DNA of 64,000 nt from Eikenella corrodens. Lineage in GTDB: Bacteria > Pseudomonadota > Gammaproteobacteria > Burkholderiales > Neisseriaceae. The notes beneath the pieces were generated by a model, which was given only the letters and a program-made list of their open reading frames with translations, was not told the DNA's origin and did no database searches. Shown here piece after piece: positions 17,048 through 26,618 of this stretch. The DNA lies in assembly GCF_003990355.1 (NCBI RefSeq), contig NZ_CP034670.1, positions 2,046,001 through 2,110,000 of the forward strand, given 5' to 3'. Numbering within the stretch: position 1 is the first letter of the stretch; every line of letters begins with the position of its first letter. The translations under genes were made by a program, and so were the position numbers.

Positions 17048-17608
17048 TCACCACTGTTCGCTGCGTTCGCCCGTGCGGTCGCCCCAAGTTTCGTCCGGTT
17101 CGTAGGGCAGCACCAGCATGGCCGTGAGCCAGCCGCCAACCGCAAACAGTGCGGGCAGCACATACCACGGCGGCGCGGCCATCAGCTGATTGATGGCCTC
17201 GGCGGGGAAAGGCATTGCCTCGCCCAAAATGGCGGCAACCAACCGGTTGAATTCCGGCAGCACATTCACGCCCGCCAGCTGCGGCAGGGCATACAAAACC
17301 GCCGTCAGCAGCGTCCACACCAAAGCCGACACCGCCCACCCTTGCAGATTGTTTTGCCAGCCCAGCCGCTGTGCCAGCGCGCCGGTGAGCAGGGCAGGCA
17401 GTGCGAGCAGCCACAGGCCGTGGACAGCCGAGATCAGCACGATACTCAGCCCTTTAAGCCCCACCAGGCGCAGCAGCATGGCCTGCGGCGACTGCCAGCC
17501 AGCCTTCCACAGCAGCGCCAGCACGCCGTAGAGCAGCCCGCAGAAAAACCCCGAACACAGCACATACCAAACCATCATTTTCCGCAGCGGCGGATTTTGT
17601 CGGCTCAT
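17048..17608 (-). CDS. Unknown inner-membrane protein
   Basis: A 186-residue protein with four or five hydrophobic helices (near 12-30, 52-76, 86-108, 150-168). It starts MSRQNPPLRKMMVWYV behind AAGGAGC, and ends in a charged tail (PDETWGDRTGERSEQW). I do not recognise the family. It has no operon partner: psd lies downstream on the same strand beyond a DUS spacer, and argG is divergent. Confidence 0.6.
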   Translation of the reverse strand: MSRQNPPLRKMMVWYVLCSGFFCGLLYGVLALLWKAGWQSPQAMLLRLVGLKGLSIVLISAVHGLWLLALPALLTGALAQRLGWQNNLQGWAVSALVWTLLTAVLYALPQLAGVNVLPEFNRLVAAILGEAMPFPAEAINQLMAAPPWYVLPALFAVGGWLTAMLVLPYEPDETWGDRTGERSEQW

Positions 17609-17682
17609 TTGCCCGCTCCTTAGATAACACAAAAGGCGCACAGGCTACCTGAAAGCGCCGTGCGCGTAAACCGGGCTGGCTT

Positions 17683-17803
17683 TATAGTGGATTAAAATAT
17701 AGTGGATTAAATTTAAATCAGGACAAGGCGGCGAGCCGCAAGGCGTACAGGTAGTACGTCAAGGCGAGCCAACGCCGTATCATTGCGATTTTAATCCACT
17801 ATA
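17683..17803. repeat. Correia element 8 with duplicated left end
   Basis: A left end TATAGTGGATTAA occurs twice, at 17683 and 17698, followed by a normal arm. The right part (CATTGCGATTTTAATCCACTATA region) differs from most other elements here but matches the one at 42342. It may be a nested insertion or local duplication. Confidence 0.75.
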
Positions 17804-17910
17804 ACTTCGTTGAATCCACGCTTTCAGGTAGCCCGTATCCGGCTGGACAAGTTCATGCGTTTAGGCACACAATCCCAGCCTTCAACCATCTTGCCAAACA
17901 AAGGAGCATC

Positions 17911-19257
17911 ATGAGCCAGAACAACGCCACCATCCTGCAAACCCTGCCCGTCGGCCAAAAAGTCGGCATTGCCTTTTCCGGCGGGCTCGACACCTCCGCC
18001 GCCCTCCTGTGGATGAAGCTCAAAGGCGCACTGCCTTACGCCTACACCGCCAACCTTGGCCAGCCCGACGAAGACGACTACAACGCCATTCCCAAAAAAG
18101 CGATGGAATACGGCGCGCAAAACGCCCGCCTGATTGACTGCCGCGCCCAGTTGGCGCACGAAGGCATCGCCGCCATCCAATGCGGTGCGTTCCATGTGTC
18201 TACCGGCGGCGTGCCCTATTTCAACACCACCCCGCTCGGCCGCGCCGTAACCGGCACCATGCTCGTTTCCGCCATGAAGGAAGACGACGTGAACATCTGG
18301 GGCGACGGCAGCACCTACAAAGGCAACGACATCGAGCGTTTCTACCGCTACGGCCTCTTAACCAATCCCGCGCTGAAAATCTACAAACCCTGGCTCGACC
18401 AGCAATTTATCGACGAACTCGGCGGCCGCCACGAAATGAGCCAATTCCTCATCGCCAACGGCTTCCAATACAAAATGTCGGTAGAAAAAGCCTATTCCAC
18501 CGATTCCAATATGCTCGGCGCAACGCACGAAGCCAAAGATTTGGAATTTCTGAACAGCGGCATCAAAATCGTCAAACCCATTATGGGCGTTGCCTTCTGG
18601 GACGAAAGCGTCGAAGTCAAACCCGAAGAAGTCAGCGTGCGCTTTGAAGAAGGCGTGCCGGTGGCATTAAACGGCCAAACCTTTGCCGACGCAGTGGAAC
18701 TCTTCCTCGAAGCCAACCGCATCGGCGGCCGCCACGGCTTGGGCATGAGCGACCAAATCGAAAACCGCATCATCGAAGCCAAATCGCGCGGCATCTACGA
18801 AGCCCCGGGTATGGCGCTGCTGCACATCGCCTACGAACGTTTGGTCACCGGCATCCACAACGAAGACACCATCGAGCAATACCGCATCAACGGCCTGCGC
18901 CTCGGCCGTTTGCTGTATCAAGGCCGCTGGTTCGACAGCCAAGCACTGATGCTGCGCGAAACCGCCCAACGCTGGGTGACCAAAGCCATCACCGGCGAAG
19001 TCACGCTGGAACTGCGTCGCGGCAACGACTATTCGATTCTGAATACCGAGTCGCCCAACCTGACCTACCATCCGGAACGCCTGAGCATGGAAAAAGTGGA
19101 AAACGCCGCGTTCACCCCGCTCGACCGCATCGGCCAGCTCACCATGCGCAACCTCGACATCACCGACACCCGCGCCAAACTCGGCATCTACGCCGACAGC
19201 GGCCTGCTCTCGCTGGGTGAAGGCTCGGTGTTGCCGAAACTGGGCAAGGGTAAGTAA
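17911..19257 (+). CDS. argG: Argininosuccinate synthase
   Basis: A 448-residue enzyme joining citrulline and aspartate with ATP in arginine synthesis. The PP-loop ATP site is IAFSGGLDTSAALLW (residues 20-34). STGGVPYFNTTPLGRAVTGT and STYKGNDIERFYRYG are substrate-binding blocks of the longer ArgG subfamily found in E. coli and Neisseria. AAAGGAG precedes the ATG by 6 bases. A DUS lies 60 bases upstream, and three DUS follow the gene. Confidence 0.95.
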   Translation: MSQNNATILQTLPVGQKVGIAFSGGLDTSAALLWMKLKGALPYAYTANLGQPDEDDYNAIPKKAMEYGAQNARLIDCRAQLAHEGIAAIQCGAFHVSTGGVPYFNTTPLGRAVTGTMLVSAMKEDDVNIWGDGSTYKGNDIERFYRYGLLTNPALKIYKPWLDQQFIDELGGRHEMSQFLIANGFQYKMSVEKAYSTDSNMLGATHEAKDLEFLNSGIKIVKPIMGVAFWDESVEVKPEEVSVRFEEGVPVALNGQTFADAVELFLEANRIGGRHGLGMSDQIENRIIEAKSRGIYEAPGMALLHIAYERLVTGIHNEDTIEQYRINGLRLGRLLYQGRWFDSQALMLRETAQRWVTKAITGEVTLELRRGNDYSILNTESPNLTYHPERLSMEKVENAAFTPLDRIGQLTMRNLDITDTRAKLGIYADSGLLSLGEGSVLPKLGKGK

Positions 19258-19371
19258 GCCCGGGCTGTAGCAAATAATAAGGCTACCTGAAACGAAACTG
19301 CCGAAGGCAGCCCAGTTTCTGCGAAGCCAAGATTTTCAGGTAGCCTCATCAACGAAAGGCTACCTGAAAAT

Positions 19372-19475
19372 TGTAGTGAATTAACAAAAACCAGGACAAG
19401 GCGACGAGCCGCAGACAGTACAGATAGTACGGCAAGGCGAGGCAACGCCGTACTGGTTTTTGTTAATTCACTATG
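19372..19475. repeat. Correia element 9 (104 bp)
   Basis: Ends TGTAGTGAATTAAC and GTTAATTCACTATG each carry one change from consensus. It sits just upstream of the hflX promoter region. Confidence 0.8.
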
Positions 19476-19502
19476 CTTTCGGGCAGCCGCCTGCCCATGC
19501 GC

Positions 19503-19508
19503 TATAAT
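19503..19508 (+). promoter_or_regulatory. Candidate -10 box for hflX
   Basis: TATAAT at 19503-19508 lies 31 bases before the chosen hflX ATG. No good -35 is visible at the right distance. It argues against the earlier in-frame ATG at 19507, which overlaps the box. Confidence 0.35.
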
Positions 19509-19539
19509 GCCGCATCTTCAATCCATTCCGCCTGATGCC

Positions 19540-20724
19540 ATGCCGCGCCGCCCTCCTTTCCAGCCCGACAAATCCCTCAGCCGCCCCGAGCGCGTATTGC
19601 TGGTGGGCGTGATGCTGGCCGACAGTTTCTCCGGCAGCAACGAGCAGCGCGCCCGCGCTTTTCAAAACGTGTTGGACGAAGCCGCCGAGCTGGTGCGTGC
19701 CGGCGGCGGGGAGTTGGTGCACGTTTCCACCGCCCGCCGCGACCGCCCCAGCGGCGCCTTGTTTGTGGGTACAGGCAAAGCCGAGGAGCTGGCGGCCGAA
19801 GTGCGGGCGCACAATATCGAATTGGCCGTGTTCAACCACGAGCTCACGCCCACGCAGGAGCGCAACCTCGAAGCCAGGCTGCAATGCCGCGTGCTCGACC
19901 GCGTGGGGCTCATCCTTGCCATTTTCGCCCAGCGCGCGCAAAGCCAGGAAGGCCGCCTGCAAGTGGAGCTGGCGCAGCTCACCCACCTTTCCGGCCGCCT
20001 GGTGCGCGGCTACGGCCACCTGCAAAGCCAAAAAGGCGGCATCGGCCTCAAAGGCCCGGGCGAAACCCAGCTTGAAACCGACCGCCGCCTGATCGCCCAA
20101 AAAATCACCACCCTGAAAAAACGCCTTGCCGACGTGCGCCGTCAGCGCGCCACCCGCCGCAAAGCCAGCCAGCAGGGCAGCCTGCCCACTTTCGCCCTGG
20201 TGGGCTACACCAACACCGGCAAATCCAGTTTGTTCAACCGCCTCACCAAAGCCGATGTGTTGGCCAAAGACCAGCTTTTCGCCACGCTCGACACCACCGC
20301 CCGCCGCCTGTATCTCGACCGCGAGCACAGCATCATCCTCACCGACACCGTCGGCTTCGTGCGCGATCTGCCGCACCGCCTGGTGGCCGCCTTCTCCGCC
20401 ACGCTGGAGGAAACCGCCCAAGCCGACGTATTGCTCCATGTGGCCGACGTTTCCCAGCCCGACTATGAGCAGCGTATGGAAGATGTTAATCGCGTGCTGG
20501 CCGAAATCGGCGCGGCCGATGTGCCGCAGCTCTTGCTGTATAACAAAATCGACCTCCTGCCCGCCGAGCAGCAACAGCCCGGCATCCTGCGCAGCAAAAG
20601 CGGCCGAATCGCCGCCGTGCGCCTCTCCGTTACCCAAAGCCTGGGCTTAGAAGACTTGCGCCGGGCATTGATTGAATGGGCGGATACGCATAGCAAGGCA
20701 TCAGGCGGCAAAGAGGCTACCTGA
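19540..20724 (+). CDS. hflX: GTPase HflX
   Basis: A 394-residue ribosome-associated GTPase implicated in splitting stalled ribosomes. The HflX N-terminal domain contains FVGTGKAEELAAEV and FNHELTPTQERNLE, then the glycine-rich linker KGPGETQLETDRR. The G domain has G1 VGYTNTGKSSLFN, G3 DTVGFVRDLP and G4 NKID. The ATG at 19540 (MPRRPPFQPDK) is preferred because the upstream ATG overlaps a -10 box. The last codons EAT-stop lie inside a DUS. Its role fits with rescue genes elsewhere in the window, but no linkage is implied. Confidence 0.92.
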   Translation: MPRRPPFQPDKSLSRPERVLLVGVMLADSFSGSNEQRARAFQNVLDEAAELVRAGGGELVHVSTARRDRPSGALFVGTGKAEELAAEVRAHNIELAVFNHELTPTQERNLEARLQCRVLDRVGLILAIFAQRAQSQEGRLQVELAQLTHLSGRLVRGYGHLQSQKGGIGLKGPGETQLETDRRLIAQKITTLKKRLADVRRQRATRRKASQQGSLPTFALVGYTNTGKSSLFNRLTKADVLAKDQLFATLDTTARRLYLDREHSIILTDTVGFVRDLPHRLVAAFSATLEETAQADVLLHVADVSQPDYEQRMEDVNRVLAEIGAADVPQLLLYNKIDLLPAEQQQPGILRSKSGRIAAVRLSVTQSLGLEDLRRALIEWADTHSKASGGKEAT

Positions 20725-20862
20725 AAAAGCCTTAAACCCCTGTCAGCCTGTCATACCGTTTTCAAGCAGCCCCTACCGCCATACAGGCTACCTGAAACCC
20801 GCTTCGGGCAGCCTTTCCACCCCAAGGCCACCATCGCCCCACCCCGTCCGAGGAATCCCACT

Positions 20863-23421
20863 ATGCCGCAATCCCCGCAGCTTTTGGCGCAAGAGCTGGC
20901 CGAGCACAAACGGCAAATTGTTGCCGACTACCGCCGCCACCGCAGCCCGCAGCGTTTTTTTGCCGACCACACCGCCCTGCTCTCCCGCACCGTTACCGCG
21001 CTGTGGCGGCAGATGCAGCCGGCAGGGGAGCTGGCGCTGCTGGCGCTGGGCGGCTTCGGGCGCGGCGAGATGTATCCGCATTCCGATGTGGATTTGGGCA
21101 TTGTGGCAGCCGATGCCCTGAATGAAACGCAACAGCAGCAAATTGAAACTTGGCTGCAAACCCTGTGGGACATGGGGCTAAACCCCTCGCTGAAAACCGG
21201 CAGCGTGGCCGAACTGTGCGCCGGGGCGGCGGAAGACTTAACCGGCGACACCTCGCTTTTGGAAGCCCGCCTGCTCCACGGCAGCCAGGAATTGTTTGCC
21301 CGCCTGCGCCGTGATTTGGACGTGCAGCGCGACCTAACGGCCTTTGCCGAAGGCAAACTGCTGGAATTGCAGCAGCGGCACCTGAAAGCGCAAGCAGGCA
21401 GCAGCCTGGAGCCAAATCTGAAAACCTGCCCCGGCGGCCTGCGCGACATCCACACCATGCTTTGGCTGGCACGGGTGCAGGGCATTTCACCGCAGCTGCA
21501 CCGCCTGGCCCGCCAAGGCATCCTCACCCGCACCGAAGCGGCCATGCTGCGCCGCAGCCACCGCAGCCTGGCGCGTATCCGCATCGAGCTGCACCTGGCC
21601 GCTGGCAAGCCGCAGGAGCAGCTGCGTTTCGACTTGCAGCCGCAGGTGGCCTACGCGCTGGGCTACACCGATGAAAGCAAACAAGTGCGCAGCGAGCGGC
21701 TGATGCACACGCTCTACCGCGCGGTGAAAACCGTGAAGCAGCTGGGCGGCATCCTGCTGCCGATGCTGCGCGGGCGCATTTCCTCGCCGCTGCCGCGCGT
21801 GGCGCTGGATTTGGATGAGCACTATTTCCAAGTAAACAACCTCATCGCCGTGCGCGATAAAGCCTTATTCCGCCGCGAGCCGCAGCATATTTTCAAGGTG
21901 CTGGAACTGTGGCAGCAACACAGCCACCTCGCCGGCCTCGCCCCCGAAACCCTGCGCGCCTGGTGGCAGGCGGTGCAGAAAACCGATGCCCGCTTTTATG
22001 CCGATCCGTCCAACCGCCGCCGCTTCGTGGGCTTCTTCCGCCACGGCGGCGGGCTCACCCACCTGCTGCGCTTCCTCAACCTCTACGGCGCGCTTTCGCA
22101 TTACCTGCCCGAGTGGAACAAAATCGTCGGCCTGTTGCAGCACGACCTGTTCCACGTTTACCCCGTGGACGACCACATCCTGATGGTGGTGCGCAATATG
22201 CGCCGATTGGCTCTGGAAGCGCACAGCCACGAGCTGCCTTTTGCCAGCGCCCTGATGCACGCTTTCGAGCGCAAACCCGTGCTGTATTTGGCCGCCCTGT
22301 TTCACGACATCGCCAAAGGGCGCGGCGGCGACCATGCCGAGCTGGGCATGGAAGACGCCCGCCGCTTCGCCGCCGACCATTTCCTGAGCCAATACGAAAC
22401 CGACCTGCTCGTGTGGCTGGTGGGCAACCATCTTTTGATGTCGCTCACCGCGCAGAAAGAAGACATCCAAGACCCGGCCGTGGTGGCCGCCTTCTGCCGC
22501 CGCGTGCAAACGCCCGAGCGGCTCACCGCGCTTTATTTGCTCACTGTGGCCGATATGCGCGGCACCAACCCAAAAATCTGGAACGCCTGGAAAGCCAGCC
22601 TGCTCGAAACCCTGTTCCGCTCCGCCCTGCAATACTTCGGCGGCCAAACCACCAGCCGCGACATGGCCGTGAGCCGCCGCCAGCAAAAAGCCCGCCAGGC
22701 CTTGGCCGAAGCGGGCGTGGGCGAAGCGCAAAGCCGGGCGCTGTGGCAGCAGCTCGGGCAGGCCTATTTCGTGCGCCACAGCGCCGACATCATCCTGTGG
22801 CACCTGCCCCTGCTGGCCGCCAACGCCGAAATGCCCCAAGCCCATATCCGCCCCCTGAGCGCCACCGGCGGCCTGCAAGTGATGGTGTTCATGCCCAACC
22901 GCGACCGCCTGTTTGCCGGCCTGTGCCGCCTGTTCGGCCGCCACCAGCTCGGCATCCTCGCCGCCCACGCCTACGTTACCGACCACCAATACATCCTCGA
23001 CACCTTCGTGCTGCAACTGCCCGCCAACTGCCTGCCCGACGACATCGAGCGTATCAGCACCCGCTTGCAGCAAGCCTTAGACCAATTCGTGCACCACCCG
23101 CCAAGCGCCGTCGAACCCGGCCCCTCCCCCCACCGGCTGAGCCGCCGCCTGCGCCATCTGCCCATTGCGCCGCGCATCACCCTCTCCGCCGAAGAAACCG
23201 CCGGCGCCTACACCCTGGAAATCATCGCCGCCAACCGAGCCTTCCTGCTGGCCGACATTGCCGACGTGTTCGCCCGGCTCAACATCAGCCTCAGCTACGC
23301 CGCCATCGCCACCTTCGACGAACGCGTGGAAGACAGCTTCCTAATCCGCCACCCCCAGCTGGCCGACACCGCCTTCCAGCTCAAACTCGAACGGCTGCTG
23401 CTGGAGCGCATCGGCGGCTGA
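20863..23421 (+). CDS. glnD: [Protein-PII] uridylyltransferase / uridylyl-removing enzyme
   Basis: An 852-residue nitrogen-status sensor that uridylylates and de-uridylylates PII. The nucleotidyltransferase site GGFGRGEMYPHSDVDL is near residue 62. TCPGGLRDIHTMLWL is a GlnD signature. The HD hydrolase motif is LFHDIAKGRGGDH near 480. Two ACT domains occupy about 690-850 (LQVMVFMPNRDRLFAG, YTLEIIAANRAFLLAD). GAGGA precedes the ATG. It follows hflX after a DUS-bearing gap of 138 bases. Confidence 0.95.
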   Translation: MPQSPQLLAQELAEHKRQIVADYRRHRSPQRFFADHTALLSRTVTALWRQMQPAGELALLALGGFGRGEMYPHSDVDLGIVAADALNETQQQQIETWLQTLWDMGLNPSLKTGSVAELCAGAAEDLTGDTSLLEARLLHGSQELFARLRRDLDVQRDLTAFAEGKLLELQQRHLKAQAGSSLEPNLKTCPGGLRDIHTMLWLARVQGISPQLHRLARQGILTRTEAAMLRRSHRSLARIRIELHLAAGKPQEQLRFDLQPQVAYALGYTDESKQVRSERLMHTLYRAVKTVKQLGGILLPMLRGRISSPLPRVALDLDEHYFQVNNLIAVRDKALFRREPQHIFKVLELWQQHSHLAGLAPETLRAWWQAVQKTDARFYADPSNRRRFVGFFRHGGGLTHLLRFLNLYGALSHYLPEWNKIVGLLQHDLFHVYPVDDHILMVVRNMRRLALEAHSHELPFASALMHAFERKPVLYLAALFHDIAKGRGGDHAELGMEDARRFAADHFLSQYETDLLVWLVGNHLLMSLTAQKEDIQDPAVVAAFCRRVQTPERLTALYLLTVADMRGTNPKIWNAWKASLLETLFRSALQYFGGQTTSRDMAVSRRQQKARQALAEAGVGEAQSRALWQQLGQAYFVRHSADIILWHLPLLAANAEMPQAHIRPLSATGGLQVMVFMPNRDRLFAGLCRLFGRHQLGILAAHAYVTDHQYILDTFVLQLPANCLPDDIERISTRLQQALDQFVHHPPSAVEPGPSPHRLSRRLRHLPIAPRITLSAEETAGAYTLEIIAANRAFLLADIADVFARLNISLSYAAIATFDERVEDSFLIRHPQLADTAFQLKLERLLLERIGG

Positions 23422-23476
23422 ACGCAGGCTGCCTGAAACCCTTAAGCACTGGTTCGCCCTCCTTCCGCAACGGCAA

Positions 23477-23551
23477 AGGCTACCTGAAAACCAATATGCG
23501 CGAACCGTATGCTTGCTTTCTCTGCTGCTTCCGATTTTCAGGTAGCCTTTA
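23477..23551. other. Widely spaced inverted DUS pair after glnD
   Basis: AGGCTACCTGAAAA and TTTTCAGGTAGCCTTT about 45 bases apart. It may terminate glnD, though the loop is long. Confidence 0.4.
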
Positions 23552-23666
23552 AGGGCAAACAGCCCCTGCCCTATCCGCCCCGGAGGCTGCCGACCGCCAA
23601 ACCGCCGTTGCCCCAGCCCGCCCGCTCCAGTAAACTGCCCGCGTTTATCCCTCCATCCGCCACACC

Positions 23667-24773
23667 ATGCCCCAAACCCTCAACCTCCGTAACGGAACCA
23701 TCACCTACGACAATTTCTTCTGGCTGCTGGAACACGCCGATAAAAACCCGGCCGACCTGCTTTTAGGCGAAGACCTGCTGCAAATCAGCTTTTGCGGCGG
23801 GCAATACCTGCTCGATGCGGGCTGGTATGGCTTCGGCCCGCGCGGGCAGTTTGGTGTGATGCTGGTGGAAAACCAAGATTGGGAACATCCGCTGCGCAAG
23901 GAATACACCTGCGAAATCAGCCGCCTGCCCGCCCTGTTGCAGGAGTGCATCGACTGGCTCTGGCACACCCGCATCGCCCCGGCCGAGGCCGACCCCCGCC
24001 CGCTGCTGCAAGTGGTGGCCGGCATTGTGTATAACGATCGCGGCGAGGTGCTGCTCAGTTCGCGCCCCGAAGGCAAGGCTTATGCTGGCTATTGGGAATT
24101 TGCCGGCGGCAAGGTGGAGGCGGGCGAGAGCGAGTTGGCGGCATTGCGCCGCGAATTTGCCGAAGAACTGGGCATCCAAATCCACAGCGCCGTGCCGTGG
24201 CTCACCAAAACCCACAGTTACGAACACGCCCATGTGCGGCTGCGTTTTTTCCGCGTGCCGGCCGACGGCTGGCGCGGCAAATTGCAGGCGCGCGAGGGCC
24301 AACAATGGCGCTGGCAGCAGCCGGGGCGTTATGATGTGTCGCCCATGCTGCCGGCCAATGCCGCGCTGCTGGCAGCGCTGGCTTTGCCCACGCAGTTTTC
24401 AGGTAGCCTGAATGAGGGTTTGCACGCGGCAGACGGTTTCCTCGTGCTGCCGCTTCATGCCGCCAACCCGCCGCCGGGCAGCCGCCTGCTGGTGAACTTA
24501 GCCGATTTGGCCGCCGATACGCCGGGCGATGTGCGCCGCTGGCCGCTGGTGCGCTCTGCCGACGACATTGCCACCGCCCAAGCCGAAGCCGCCGTGTGGC
24601 CGGCAGATAACGAAACAGCGGCGGAACAAGCCTGTGCCGCACTGGCCGCAGGCGTGCCGCTGCCGCTGGTGCTGCTGAGCGCCAATGCCGATATAGCGGC
24701 GCGCTATGCCGAGCGCTGGCTCGCGGCAGGGGCACAGGCGGTGGTGCGCGGCGGCAAAGATATAGCGGATTAA
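23667..24773 (+). CDS. Nudix (MutT) hydrolase with N-terminal extra domain and ThiE-like tail
   Basis: A 368-residue three-part protein. Residues 1-105 are an unrecognised domain (NGTITYDNFFWLLEHADKN, YLLDAGWYGFGPRGQFGVML). A Nudix domain follows, with a full box at 145-167: GGKVEAGE, then RREFAEELGI. After a linker containing an in-frame DUS (FSGSL), residues 255-368 resemble the ThiE-like half of MutT-ThiE fusions. MutT removes 8-oxo-dGTP; the tail's role is unknown. The last four codons and the stop come from Correia element 10. Confidence 0.8.
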   Translation: MPQTLNLRNGTITYDNFFWLLEHADKNPADLLLGEDLLQISFCGGQYLLDAGWYGFGPRGQFGVMLVENQDWEHPLRKEYTCEISRLPALLQECIDWLWHTRIAPAEADPRPLLQVVAGIVYNDRGEVLLSSRPEGKAYAGYWEFAGGKVEAGESELAALRREFAEELGIQIHSAVPWLTKTHSYEHAHVRLRFFRVPADGWRGKLQAREGQQWRWQQPGRYDVSPMLPANAALLAALALPTQFSGSLNEGLHAADGFLVLPLHAANPPPGSRLLVNLADLAADTPGDVRRWPLVRSADDIATAQAEAAVWPADNETAAEQACAALAAGVPLPLVLLSANADIAARYAERWLAAGAQAVVRGGKDIAD

Positions 24774-24864
24774 CAAAAATCAGAGCAAGGCGGCGAGCCG
24801 CAGACAGTACACACGTTGCGGCAAGGCAGGCCAACGCTGTGCTGGTTTTTGTTAATTCACTATA
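24761..24864. repeat. Correia element 10, overlapping the Nudix gene end
   Basis: TATAGCGGATTAAC to GTTAATTCACTATA. Its first 13 bases encode the last residues (DIAD) and the TAA stop of the preceding gene. Confidence 0.85.
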
Positions 24865-24954
24865 ATTTCAGGTAGCCTTTGCAATGCCTTTATAATGAAG
24901 GCCGAAGTTTTTCAGGTAGCCCCTTCCCTTCCCATCATCTCTCAAGGAATCCCC

Positions 24955-26538
24955 ATGCTCCCCAAAATCAAACGCGCCCTGATCAGCCTTTCCGACAAAA
25001 CCGGCGCGGTCGAATTTGCCCGCACGCTCGACAAGCTCGGCGTGGCCATCCTCTCCACCGGCGGCACGGCGAAGCTCTTGGCCGATGCGGGCATTCCCGT
25101 CATCGAAGTGTCCGACTACACCGGCTTCCCCGAAATGCTCGACGGCCGCGTGAAAACGCTGCATCCGAAAATCCACGGCGGCATCCTCGGCCGGCGCGAT
25201 TTGCTTGATCACGTTGCCACCATGGAAGAGCACGACATCGGCAATATCGACCTGGTGTGCGTGAACCTCTACCCCTTCGCCGCCACCATCGCCAAGCCCG
25301 GCTGCACGCTGGAAGACGCGATTGAAAACATCGACATCGGCGGCCCGACCATGGTGCGCTCCGCCGCGAAAAACTGGAAACACGTCGCCATCGTTACCGA
25401 CACCGCCGACTTCCCCGCCGTCGTCGCCGAAATGGAAGCCAACGGCGGCGCGTTGAGCGACAAAACCCGCTTCAACCTGTCGCGCAAAGCGTTCAGCCAC
25501 ACCGCCCAATACGACGGCATGATTTCCAACTACCTGACTTCGCTTTCAGACGACGCGTTGAGCGGGCAGCCTGAAATCGGCGAATTCCCGCAACAATTCA
25601 ACCAAAGCTGGATTAAAGTGCAAGACATGCGCTACGGCGAAAACCCGCACCAACGCGCCGCGTTCTACTGCGATGTGTACCCCGCCGCAGGCAGCCTCGC
25701 CGCCTACCAACAACTGCAAGGCAAAGAATTGTCGTATAACAACATCGCCGATGCCGATGCCGCATGGGAAGCCGTCAAATCCTTCGACACACCCGCCTGC
25801 GTGATTGTGAAACACGCCAATCCGTGCGGCGTCGCCGTCGCAGCCGATACATTGACTGCCTACAAACTGGCCTACGCCACCGACACCACCAGCGCGTTCG
25901 GCGGCATCATCGCCTTCAACCGCGAAGTGGACGGCGCAACCGTGAAACAAATTACCGACAACCAGTTTATGGAAGTCCTGATGGCGCCGAAGTTCACTGC
26001 CGAAGCCCTCGAAATCGCCGCTGCCAAGAAAAACGTGCGCGTATTGGAAGTGCCTCTGGAAGCAGGCGCGAACCGCTTCGAACTCAAACGCGTCGGCGGC
26101 GGACTGTTGGTGCAAACGCCCGACATCCACCGCATCGACAGGGGCAGCCTGAAAGTCGTCTCCAAACGCCAACCGACCGAGCAGGAATGGAACGATTTGC
26201 TATTTGTCTGGAACGTCGCCAAATACGTCAAATCCAACGCTATCGTGTTCGGCAAAGGCGGTCAAACCTACGGCATCGGCGCAGGCCAAATGAGCCGCGT
26301 GGACAGCACCCGCATCGCCGCCCGCAAAGCGCAGGACGCAGGCCTAGACTTACACGGCGCATGCGCCGCTTCGGACGCCTTCTTCCCCTTCCGCGACGGC
26401 GTGGACGTCATCGCCGAACAAGGCATCAAAGCCATCATTCACCCCGCAGGCTCGATGCGCGATCAGGAGGTTTTTGATGCGGCCGACGAACACGGCATTG
26501 CCATGGTGGTAACGGGTGTGCGGCATTTCAGGCATTGA
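24955..26538 (+). CDS. purH: Bifunctional AICAR transformylase / IMP cyclohydrolase
   Basis: A 527-residue enzyme for the last two steps of IMP synthesis. The cyclohydrolase part has ALISLSDKTGAVEFA and LSTGGTAKLLADAG. The transformylase part has VKHANPCGVAVA with the Lys-His pair, QMSRVDSTRIAARKAQ and ASDAFFPFRDGVD. The start at 24955 is set by AAGGA 8 bases upstream, and the longer frame upstream translates a DUS. A TATAAT at 24891 could be its -10. There is no Eikenella DUS inside the 1.6 kb gene. Confidence 0.95.
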   Translation: MLPKIKRALISLSDKTGAVEFARTLDKLGVAILSTGGTAKLLADAGIPVIEVSDYTGFPEMLDGRVKTLHPKIHGGILGRRDLLDHVATMEEHDIGNIDLVCVNLYPFAATIAKPGCTLEDAIENIDIGGPTMVRSAAKNWKHVAIVTDTADFPAVVAEMEANGGALSDKTRFNLSRKAFSHTAQYDGMISNYLTSLSDDALSGQPEIGEFPQQFNQSWIKVQDMRYGENPHQRAAFYCDVYPAAGSLAAYQQLQGKELSYNNIADADAAWEAVKSFDTPACVIVKHANPCGVAVAADTLTAYKLAYATDTTSAFGGIIAFNREVDGATVKQITDNQFMEVLMAPKFTAEALEIAAAKKNVRVLEVPLEAGANRFELKRVGGGLLVQTPDIHRIDRGSLKVVSKRQPTEQEWNDLLFVWNVAKYVKSNAIVFGKGGQTYGIGAGQMSRVDSTRIAARKAQDAGLDLHGACAASDAFFPFRDGVDVIAEQGIKAIIHPAGSMRDQEVFDAADEHGIAMVVTGVRHFRH

Positions 26539-26618
26539 GTTTTCAAATAGCTTTAATGTATGATAAGGCTACCTGAAAACTGTATTTCCTAACTTTTTTG
26601 ATATTGATGGAGAAAAAA

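Noticed and set aside
24955..26538. purH as a recent import from Neisseria
   Set aside because: It lacks Eikenella DUS and has TTCAGACGAC in frame, but that is explained by conserved residues LSDDALSG; argG, similar in size, lacks DUS too.
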